From Planctomycetaceae bacterium UBA4655 (GTDB lineage: Bacteria > Planctomycetota > Planctomycetia > Pirellulales > UBA1268): a stretch of DNA of 5,156 bases. Location: positions 8,714 to 13,869 of the forward strand of contig DHLZ01000116.1 in the NCBI GenBank assembly GCA_002405515.1. Reading direction: 5' to 3'. Shown here in pieces: positions 1-4,358 of this stretch. Made by a program: the position numbers and the translations under genes. The notes beneath the pieces are model-generated. The model was not told where the DNA came from and made no database searches. It worked only from the letters and a program-made list of their open reading frames with translations. The number at the start of each line of letters is the position of its first letter. Position 1 is the stretch's first letter.

Positions 1-1064
1 ATGCCGCGTTGGCGCTGCTCGGCGTCGGCCTGCTCGCCTGCCTGCTCCCCTTCGCATCGCTGCAGCGATCGATGAAGGCGTTCGATCCCTGGGCGCCGTC
101 GTTGATGGCGGCGGTCGGCCTGCCCGCCTTCCTCACTCCCACCGACGCCATGATGCAGGTCGGGTCGATGTTCGATCACGGCAATTCCGTCGGGGCGGCG
201 TATGTGCTGCTCTCGGTCGGGGCGGGGCTCAACCTCGGCCTCGTGGCCTGGACCTGGCGGACCTGGGGCCTCCGGGCCGCGGCGGGCTGGCTTGTGATCT
301 TCTTCGCGACGGTGCTTGCGATCGCGGCGGCGATCGAGCGGCCGCTCTCGTTTCGGGACGCGCCGCCGGAAGACCATACGCACGCCTTCGACGTCTTCTG
401 CATGCCGTTTCCGACCAGCGAATCGGCCCCCGGAAACCGCGTCGCCGCCCTGCTCGCCGATCGGGTGCCACGGCATGAATGGATGGCGCTCGGACTGCTC
501 GGCGTGATCATCGCCGCGGGCACGGCGATCCGCTGGCTCGACCCCGGCGAGGCTTTCGAGGCCCGGCTCGTGCAGGGCTCGACCTCGGCGGGATTGCCAG
601 CCGGTGCGTCGAGCGGCCCCGCCCGCTTCGACGTCGCCCTGCCGGCGCCGGTGCTCGGCGGCGTGCTCGTCTCGGGGCTCGTGGCGGCGAGCGTGGCCGC
701 CGCGTATCTCTACTACCCCGACCTTCCCACCTGCCTCCAGGACTTGATCGCCGTCGAGGCGGAGACCCACTCCGCGGCGCTCGACGGCGACAAGCGGCGA
801 ACGCAGGTCTGGATCGCGGCCTGGGAAGACCTTGTGCGGCGGACGGAGGTGGGCCTCTGGATCCGACGCGGCACCGTCACGCGGGCGATGACGGAGGCCG
901 CGGAGGAGCTGCGGGAGCGGATCGAGGCGCTCGAGCACGCGGTGCTCGATCCCGAAACGATCGATCGAGAAACGGTGGCCGCCGAGCTGAAGCGGGTGCT
1001 CGCCGCCGGGCGAGCGCACCGCGACGCCCTCCGAGGGCAGCCCGCGGGCGATGCCGCCCCCTGA
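1..1064 (+). CDS. Polytopic membrane protein, probable ArsP/DUF318-like permease with soluble C-terminal extension (5' partial)
   Basis: The reading frame (first full codon at base 3) is open at the left edge, so the N-terminus is probably missing; a TTG at base 9 is the earliest visible start-like codon and is not convincing. Counting residues from base 9, hydrophobic segments lie near 2-18, 32-44, 62-81, 90-109, 158-173 and 214-236. The stretch around residues 38-80 (LPAFLTPTDAMM, then GNSVGAAYVLLSVGAGLN) resembles the second conserved half of ArsP/DUF318 permeases, where a cysteine/threonine-proline motif precedes a G-x-S-x-G-A helix; this is recognition by eye, not alignment. A loop after the fourth segment has an HTH plus cysteine cluster (EDHTHAFDVFC, residues 121-131) that could bind metal. 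From about residue 240 the protein is soluble and helical, with a charged, coiled-coil-like segment at 294-335. Substrate unknown. It converges on the toxin gene ending at 1181. A real coding gene is near certain; the family is moderately supported. Confidence 0.75.
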   Translation, partial: AALALLGVGLLACLLPFASLQRSMKAFDPWAPSLMAAVGLPAFLTPTDAMMQVGSMFDHGNSVGAAYVLLSVGAGLNLGLVAWTWRTWGLRAAAGWLVIFFATVLAIAAAIERPLSFRDAPPEDHTHAFDVFCMPFPTSESAPGNRVAALLADRVPRHEWMALGLLGVIIAAGTAIRWLDPGEAFEARLVQGSTSAGLPAGASSGPARFDVALPAPVLGGVLVSGLVAASVAAAYLYYPDLPTCLQDLIAVEAETHSAALDGDKRRTQVWIAAWEDLVRRTEVGLWIRRGTVTRAMTEAAEELRERIEALEHAVLDPETIDRETVAAELKRVLAAGRAHRDALRGQPAGDAAP

Positions 1065-1180
1065 AACGTGGGTCGGTCGCAGGCCGCTCGTCGGGCAACC
1101 GCTTGAAAGACGTCGGAGGACTCATTGCGGGCGATCGGCCGGTTTCGAAATCGTCCGGAGACCGAGAGCCGGGATTCGGG

Positions 1181-1594
1181 TCAGATTCCGTCGATCACCA
1201 GCGGCGTGCCTGCCAGCCGCAGGTGGCGGTCGGTAGACCAGCAGGTCTTGCACTTCCTCACCCGCGCCAGATGAAGCCCGACGGCATCCGCGAGCGTCAG
1301 GGCCTGGTCCGCGAAACGCCGCAGCAGCAATGCGGCTGCGGCCATCTCCTTCGGCCCGACGGGCACCACGACCAGAGGCGTCAAAGCGTCCACCAATGCC
1401 AGAAACTCCAGCGCTCGCGTGCCGTCGAACCGCCGCAGGAACCAGCCGTGGCCTTCGGCGATCACCAAGGGGCTCGTGCACAGTCGGGGCGGATCGGAGA
1501 ACAGCCGGGCGAAGATGGCGTGGTGGCTGTCGGAGCCGTCCATGAACGCGATCAACGCCGACGTATCAACATACGCTTCATGGCTTGTGGCCAT
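1181..1594 (-). CDS. vapC: VapC-like PIN-domain ribonuclease toxin (module 1)
   Basis: A 137-residue protein of normal length for a VapC toxin. PIN domains are Mg2+/Mn2+-dependent RNases, and VapC toxins block translation by cutting tRNA or rRNA. The expected acidic residues are present in order: D10 in YVDTSALIA, E47 in SPLVIAEGHG, D103 in LTLADAVGLH, and D122 in STDRHL. The ATG start overlaps the last 17 bases of the upstream antitoxin gene and has a GAGG Shine-Dalgarno (forward-strand complement at 1601-1604) with a 6-base spacer. The cysteine pair C115/C118 (KCKTCW) just before the last acidic residue is seen in some PIN subfamilies and is not diagnostic. Translational coupling to the antitoxin is likely. 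The cellular target cannot be read from the sequence. The catalytic set looks intact, so the toxin is probably active. Confidence 0.93.
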   Translation of the reverse strand: MATSHEAYVDTSALIAFMDGSDSHHAIFARLFSDPPRLCTSPLVIAEGHGWFLRRFDGTRALEFLALVDALTPLVVVPVGPKEMAAAALLLRRFADQALTLADAVGLHLARVRKCKTCWSTDRHLRLAGTPLVIDGI

Positions 1595-1802
1595 ACACGA
1601 CCTCGTCGATGCGGACGCTGGCCCGCGGGTCGCCCGACTGAACGGTCCCGGCGAACCTCATCCAGGCCGGCCGACCCGTCGGAGGCAGCACGCCTTGAAG
1701 CGAGCGGCGGAGCAGCTCCGCCAATGAGATCCCCAGCCGCTTTGATTCGGCCTTGGCGGCGGCGTAATCCCTCTCAGACAGACTGATCTGCGTGCGAATC
1801 AT
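1578..1802 (-). CDS. Ribbon-helix-helix antitoxin of module 1 (CopG/VapB-like)
   Basis: A 74-residue protein with the classic ribbon-helix-helix layout: a short N-terminal strand (IRTQISLS, residues 2-9), helix A (about 10-24), a GIS turn, and helix B (SLAELLRRSLQGVL, 26-39). The C-terminal half (FAGTVQSGDPRASVRIDEVVYG, residues 50-71) is the extended arm that in such antitoxins wraps the PIN toxin, and the FAG...SGD...ID..VYG pattern is typical of antitoxins paired with VapC. The RHH dimer should bind operator DNA through the N-terminal strand and repress its own operon. The ATG at 1802 is supported by an AGGA ribosome site (complement at 1810-1813) with a 7-base spacer. The start codon touches one arm of an inverted repeat, consistent with autoregulation. 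It is the first gene of a two-gene operon and overlaps the toxin start by 17 bp. Confidence 0.92.
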   Translation of the reverse strand: MIRTQISLSERDYAAAKAESKRLGISLAELLRRSLQGVLPPTGRPAWMRFAGTVQSGDPRASVRIDEVVYGHKP

Positions 1803-1830
1803 GATAACATCCTACACGACAGTGTTATCA
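1802..1830 (-). promoter_or_regulatory. Inverted-repeat operator over the ribosome site of TA module 1
   Basis: TGATAACA at 1802-1809 and its exact complement TGTTATCA at 1823-1830 are separated by 13 bases. Arm centres are 21 bp apart, two helical turns, as expected for two RHH dimers on one face of the DNA. The AGGA ribosome site lies between the arms and the antitoxin start codon touches the proximal arm. Binding by the antitoxin or the toxin-antitoxin complex is inferred. The arms are AT-rich in a GC-rich region. Confidence 0.6.
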
Positions 1831-1953
1831 CTGCACATCGTGCGCCTTTTTCCCGGTTTCAACGCCGGCATGATCGCCCGGAAAGAAGCCGTGGAATCGA
1901 GGCCCCGTGATCACCTTCGAAGACGCCGAAGCAACAGCTGACTGCGGCCTGAA

Positions 1954-1982
1954 TTGACAATGACCACTTCGGCGACCATGGT
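1954..1982 (+). promoter_or_regulatory. Candidate sigma-70-type promoter of TA module 2
   Basis: A perfect TTGACA (-35) at 1954-1959 is followed after 17 bases by CATGGT at 1977-1982. That -10 element matches TATAAT at only three positions, but these include the critical second A and final T. Transcription would begin near 1989, giving a leader of about 30 bases before the GTG start at 2019. The -10 lies inside the central palindrome of the operator, a natural arrangement for repression. The -35 is strong and the -10 is weak. Confidence 0.45.
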
Positions 1983-1996
1983 CATCGTAGTGGTCA
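1961..1996 (+). promoter_or_regulatory. 36-bp composite palindrome, probable Phd-type operator of TA module 2
   Basis: Outer arms TGACCACT (1961-1968) and AGTGGTCA (1989-1996) share their centre (between 1978 and 1979) with an inner perfect palindrome GACCATGGTC at 1974-1983. Overall 15 of 18 symmetric pairs match. The motif GACCA or its complement occurs four times (1962, 1974, 1979 and 1991), and the same-orientation copies are 12 bp apart. Phd/YefM antitoxins bind paired palindromes upstream of their operons, so this fits an autoregulatory operator overlapping the promoter. Occupancy by this antitoxin is inferred. Confidence 0.65.
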
Positions 1997-2018
1997 CAAA
2001 CAAGCTCTGGCGGATACG

Positions 2019-2249
2019 GTGCAAACAATCCAAGCATCGGAATTCAAGGCTAAATGCCTCGCGTTGATGGACGAGGTCGCCGCGACCGGGGAAGTCTTGG
2101 TCGTCACCAAGAATGGGAAGCCCATCGCGGAACTGCGGCCATATTCCGGGGGGAAGGTCGGCTCGCCATTCGGCCTGCATCGGGATCTTCGCGTCATCGG
2201 CGATATCGTGGCGCCGATTGCTGCAGATGATTGGAAGGCGCTGGAGTGA
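2019..2249 (+). CDS. Phd/YefM-family antitoxin of module 2
   Basis: A 76-residue protein. The N-terminal part (QTIQASEFKAKCLALMDEVAATGEVLVVTKNGKPIAELRPY, split across residues 2-42) carries the Phd/YefM signature: the ASEFKA..LALMDEV helix region, then the beta hairpin ending in TKNGKPIAEL. The C-terminal tail (residues 43-76, ending ADDWKALE) is the disordered arm expected to occlude the PIN toxin. The start is a GTG with only a weak GGCGGA upstream (2009-2014, 4-base spacer); no in-frame ATG or GTG was seen in the preceding 40 bases. The short Shine-Dalgarno spacing may limit translation, or the operon may lean on transcriptional control. The stop codon overlaps the toxin start in GTGA, indicating translational coupling. 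Family assignment is firm; the precise start is less so. Confidence 0.92.
   Translation: MQTIQASEFKAKCLALMDEVAATGEVLVVTKNGKPIAELRPYSGGKVGSPFGLHRDLRVIGDIVAPIAADDWKALE
2233..2238 (+). promoter_or_regulatory. Ribosome binding site that fixes the module 2 toxin start
   Basis: GGAAGG lies inside the end of the antitoxin gene, 7 bases before the GTG at 2246. A TTG in the same frame at 2231 would put this site inside the coding sequence, so the GTG is the better start. It also gives a protein beginning MIVLDTHALLW, the usual N-terminus of this PIN subfamily. Confidence 0.75.
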
Positions 2250-2647
2250 TCGTGCTCGATACCCACGCGTTGTTGTGGATGGATCGCAACGACCCGATGC
2301 TTGGGCCACGGGCCCGCGGCTTGATCGAGAACACCTGGCGTTCCGACGTCGTCGCCGTCAGTGCGATCAGTTTCTGGGAAACTGCCCTGCTGGCCGATCG
2401 CGGCCGCATTGTCCTGCCCGTGCCGGCGGAGGCCTGGCGTCTTGATCTCCTGCAGGCAGGGCTGCGCGAGATCGCCACAGACGGCCGCGTCGCGCTCCTT
2501 GCCACCCGCCTGGAGGGAATGCATCGCGATCTTGCCGATCGCTTTATCGTGGCAACCTCGCTCCAACTCGGGGCCACCCTGGTGACCGCCGACGGACTCC
2601 TTCTGGGGTGGAACGGAGATCTACCGCGACAGGATGCCACAGCCTGA
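2246..2647 (+). CDS. vapC: VapC-like PIN-domain ribonuclease toxin (module 2)
   Basis: A 133-residue PIN-domain protein starting at a GTG that overlaps the antitoxin stop (GTGA). It belongs to the PIN group typified by MIVLDTHALLWW at the N-terminus, usually paired with Phd-type antitoxins. Active-site residues are visible: D5 in VLDTHALLW, E45 in SAISFWETALL, D95 and D98 in HRDLADRFIVATS, and D116 in TLVTADGLLL. All are intact, so an active metal-dependent RNase is expected; its RNA target is not evident. The protein is clearly a different subfamily from the module 1 toxin: it lacks the cysteine pair, has a WET motif, and keeps the HRD..DRFIVATS block. It converges on the GTPase gene, with 83 bp between the two stops. 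Confidence 0.93.
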   Translation: MIVLDTHALLWMDRNDPMLGPRARGLIENTWRSDVVAVSAISFWETALLADRGRIVLPVPAEAWRLDLLQAGLREIATDGRVALLATRLEGMHRDLADRFIVATSLQLGATLVTADGLLLGWNGDLPRQDATA

Positions 2648-2724
2648 AGGATCGGCTGCCAACAGCTTCGCGTTTGGCACGTCACGTCAGCCTTCGATGC
2701 CTCGCGTCCGGTCGGTTCAGAGGC

Positions 2725-2744
2725 CGGTGATCAGTCGATCACCG
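2725..2744. terminator. Hairpin at the convergent gene ends (possible terminator without U-tract)
   Basis: CGGTGATC at 2725-2732 pairs perfectly with GATCACCG at 2737-2744 around a 4-base loop. The hairpin contains the GTPase stop codon (complement at 2731-2733) and lies 77 bases beyond the end of the module 2 toxin. Neither strand has a T-run after the stem, so it is not a classical intrinsic terminator. It may still mark or protect 3' ends from both directions. Confidence 0.35.
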
Positions 2745-4113
2745 TATCCTCGACATGGCTGCCCTCGGCATCGTGACGGACTTCGGCGTCTTCTTCCCCC
2801 TCCTCTTCCCCCTCCTCGACGGCGAACCGCCAGGCGGGAAACGGATCCTCGAAGCCGAGCCAACCGCCGGGGCCGAGATCCATCTCCTCGTCGGTGAGGC
2901 AGCAGGCGTGCAGCGAGGCTAGCAGCCGGTCGGAGAGCTTCGCCCCGATCACGACGAGTTCCTGACGCCGGTCGCCCCAGGGCTCCTCCCAGACGGCCTC
3001 GACATCCTCGTGATCGAGATCCTCGGGCCACTCCTCCTCGGGTGAGCTCGCGAGCCACGTGCCACCCGGCTGGAGGCTCGAGACGACCCCGGCGGTGGAC
3101 CAGACGCCCGCCCAGTCGTGCCGCGTGGCGAGCCAGACGAATCCCTTCGAGCGGATCACCCCCTTGAAGCCCTTCCCGGTCACGAAATCCCAGAACCGCT
3201 GCGGATGAAACGGCCGCCGGCTCTGGAACACCCGGCTGGTGATGCCATATTCCTCGGTTTCCGGCACGTGGGTGCCGGGGGCCTCCGCGAGCCATCCGGG
3301 ATGCCCCGCCGCCGCCTCCATGTCGAAGAGGCCGGTGTCGAGCACCTCCGACAGGGCGACCCGGCCGCGGTCGGCCCGGATGATCCTCGCCTTCGGATTG
3401 AGCTTCCGCAGGATCGCCTCCAGATAGGCGACGTCGTCCTCCGCCACGAGGTCGGTCTTGTTGACGACGATCACGTTCGCGAATTCGACCTGGTCCACGA
3501 GCAGCTGCACGAGGTCGCGGGAATCGTTCTCGTCGAGCCCGACGCCCCGGTCGCGAAGCTCGTCCCGGCAGCAGTAGTCGTCGAGGAAGTTTTTCGCATC
3601 GACCACGGTCACGAGCGTGTCGAGCCGGGCGAGTCGCGAGAGGCTCTCCCCCTGCTCGTCGGCGAACGTGAAGGTCTCGGCGACCGGCAGCGGCTCGGAG
3701 ATGCCGGTGCTCTCCACGAGCAGGTAGTCGAACCGCTTCTCGCGGGCGAGCCTCGCGACCTCCTCGAGCAGGTCCTCCCGCAGGGTGCAGCAGATGCAGC
3801 CGTTGGAGAACTCGACGAGCTTCTCCTCTGTTCGGCTGAGCCTGGCGGCGGTCCGGCTGAGCCTTGCGGCGGTGCGGCTGAATCTGGCGGCCGTAGGGCT
3901 GAGCCCGGCGGCGGACTCGCCCGGCTCGTACGGCCCGTCGACGAGCTGGGCGTCGATGTTCACCTCGCTCATGTCGTTGACGATCACGGCCACCCGGAGC
4001 CCCTCGCGGTTGGCGAGCACGTGGTTGAGCAGCGTCGTCTTGCCGGCTCCCAGGAAGCCGGAAAGCACGGTGACGGGCAGGCGGTCGGCAGGGGCGTCCG
4101 ATGGCGTGGGCAT
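2731..4113 (-). CDS. zigA: COG0523/G3E-family zinc metallochaperone-type GTPase (ZagA/YciC, ZigA-like)
   Basis: A 460-residue GTPase of the COG0523 family. The symbol is family-level; its closest resemblance is to the YciC/ZagA-ZigA branch implicated in zinc delivery during zinc starvation. Visible motifs are Walker A GFLGAGKT (19-26), NDMSEVNIDA (46-55), the metal-binding CxCC motif in NGCICCTLREDL (C106, C108, C109), the switch II ESTG (134-137), and the guanine-specificity NKTD (218-221). A CobW C-terminal domain begins near TEEYGITSRVF and includes RSKGFVWLATRHD. It is longer than the roughly 400-residue family norm because of a four-heptad insertion (68-95) just before the metal site and an acidic tail (432-460) with H447 and H453. 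The ATG is supported by GAGGAG (complement at 4121-4126) with a 7-base spacer. It appears monocistronic, with a Fur/Zur-like dyad upstream. Predicted to be cytoplasmic; client protein unknown. Confidence 0.95.
   Translation of the reverse strand: MPTPSDAPADRLPVTVLSGFLGAGKTTLLNHVLANREGLRVAVIVNDMSEVNIDAQLVDGPYEPGESAAGLSPTAARFSRTAARLSRTAARLSRTEEKLVEFSNGCICCTLREDLLEEVARLAREKRFDYLLVESTGISEPLPVAETFTFADEQGESLSRLARLDTLVTVVDAKNFLDDYCCRDELRDRGVGLDENDSRDLVQLLVDQVEFANVIVVNKTDLVAEDDVAYLEAILRKLNPKARIIRADRGRVALSEVLDTGLFDMEAAAGHPGWLAEAPGTHVPETEEYGITSRVFQSRRPFHPQRFWDFVTGKGFKGVIRSKGFVWLATRHDWAGVWSTAGVVSSLQPGGTWLASSPEEEWPEDLDHEDVEAVWEEPWGDRRQELVVIGAKLSDRLLASLHACCLTDEEMDLGPGGWLGFEDPFPAWRFAVEEGEEEGEEDAEVRHDAEGSHVEDTVID
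2794..2817 (-). repeat. Exact 12-bp tandem duplication in the GTPase acidic tail
   Basis: TTCCCCCTCCTC occurs twice in a row on the forward strand, at 2794-2805 and 2806-2817, encoding EEGE twice (residues 433-440). The copies are identical and in frame. They lie in a 29-base all-pyrimidine run (2789-2817), which favours replication slippage. Confidence 0.85.
3830..3913 (-). repeat. Four 21-bp tandem repeats encoding the GTPase heptad insertion
   Basis: Four units start at 3830, 3851, 3872 and 3893, all variants of GTNCGGCTGAGCCTGGCGG plus two bases. Units one and two differ at 2 of 21 positions; the others have diverged further. On the coding strand they give AAGLSPT, AARFSRT, AARLSRT and AARLSRT (residues 68-95). 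The last LSRT merges into the family-conserved LSRTEEKLVE segment before the CxCC motif, so the array looks like an in-frame expansion of native sequence. Confidence 0.93.
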
Positions 4114-4120
4114 GGATGGT

Positions 4121-4126
4121 CTCCTC
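4121..4126 (-). promoter_or_regulatory. Ribosome binding site of the GTPase gene
   Basis: The minus strand reads GAGGAG here, followed by a 7-base spacer and the ATG at 4113. This supports that start over any upstream extension of the frame. Confidence 0.75.
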
Positions 4127-4149
4127 GGTGCGCGGAACGATACCGCGGC

Positions 4150-4178
4150 ACCCTACCGCACATGCAATGCATTTGCAA
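4150..4178 (-). promoter_or_regulatory. Candidate promoter of the GTPase gene
   Basis: Reading the minus strand, TTGCAA (complement 4173-4178) is followed after 17 bases by TAGGGT (complement 4150-4155). The -35 matches TTGACA at four of six positions. The -10 matches TATAAT at three, including the key second A and last T. Transcription would start near 4143, giving a leader of about 30 bases. The -35 overlaps the dyad at 4163-4177, so binding there would block initiation. Confidence 0.4.
4163..4177 (-). promoter_or_regulatory. Fur/Zur-like dyad operator upstream of the GTPase gene
   Basis: The minus strand reads TGCAAATGCATTGCA, a dyad with TGCAA/TTGCA arms around a central base and 5 of 7 symmetric pairs. 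It stands out as AT-rich in a very GC-rich neighbourhood and lies 50-64 bases before the start codon, over the candidate -35. Fur-superfamily regulators (Fur, Zur, Mur, Irr) bind 15-19-bp dyads, and TGCAAAT-type half-sites are known for some of them. COG0523 genes of this branch are commonly under Zur, so zinc repression is the natural inference, unproven here. Confidence 0.5.
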
Positions 4179-4259
4179 CTCAATCCGATTCCGAGGCCGC
4201 ATCTCGCCGGCAGGGAGATCCCGGCCGCCGGTGGCGATTCGCCGGGGTGTCCCGGAAAA

Positions 4260-4277
4260 CCCGGGCCTATGCCCGGG
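4260..4277 (+). other. Strong GC hairpin in the divergent intergenic region
   Basis: CCCGGGC (4260-4266) and GCCCGGG (4271-4277) form a perfect 7-bp stem with a CTAT loop. The element lies between the divergent GTPase and DUF937 genes, just upstream of the candidate DUF937 promoter. No T-run follows on either strand. It could be a protein-binding site or an insulating structure; its role is unknown. Confidence 0.4.
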
Positions 4278-4282
4278 GCCGG

Positions 4283-4311
4283 TTGCGTCGCGCGGAGCGC
4301 ACCCGTATCAA
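4283..4311 (+). promoter_or_regulatory. Candidate promoter of the DUF937 gene
   Basis: TTGCGT at 4283-4288 and TATCAA at 4306-4311 are separated by 17 bases, matching the sigma-70 consensus at three and four of six positions. Transcription would begin near 4318, about 40 bases before the ATG. The match is modest and the final -10 T is missing. Confidence 0.3.
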
Positions 4312-4358
4312 TCGTGCTCGGGAACATTGGATTTCGAGGCCTTCTGGAGAACTTCTTC

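Noticed and set aside
1065..1180. Possible terminator between the converging permease and toxin genes
   Set aside because: Only short self-complementary words such as TTTCGAAA were found. There is no stem of useful length followed by a T-run on either strand.
479..1786. Long plus-strand open frame of 435 codons overlapping the permease end and the antisense of TA module 1
   Set aside because: Its translation is dominated by Arg, Gly and Ala with low-complexity runs, as expected from the wrong frame of GC-rich genes. The overlapped genes have clear family motifs.
1828..2037. Minus-strand 69-codon frame in the divergent toxin-antitoxin control region
   Set aside because: It covers the module 2 operator and promoter, has no recognisable domain and no convincing ribosome site.
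2231..2245. Upstream TTG start for the module 2 toxin, adding five residues
   Set aside because: The GGAAGG ribosome site lies inside this extension and is correctly spaced for the GTG at 2246. That GTG also gives the family-typical MIVLDTHALLW N-terminus.
1994..2566. Minus-strand 190-codon frame antisense to TA module 2
   Set aside because: It is antisense to two genes with intact Phd and PIN motifs; the product shows no family features.
3830..3913. Short direct repeats considered as a CRISPR array
   Set aside because: The units abut with no spacers, are 21 bp long, stay in frame and encode part of a conserved protein.
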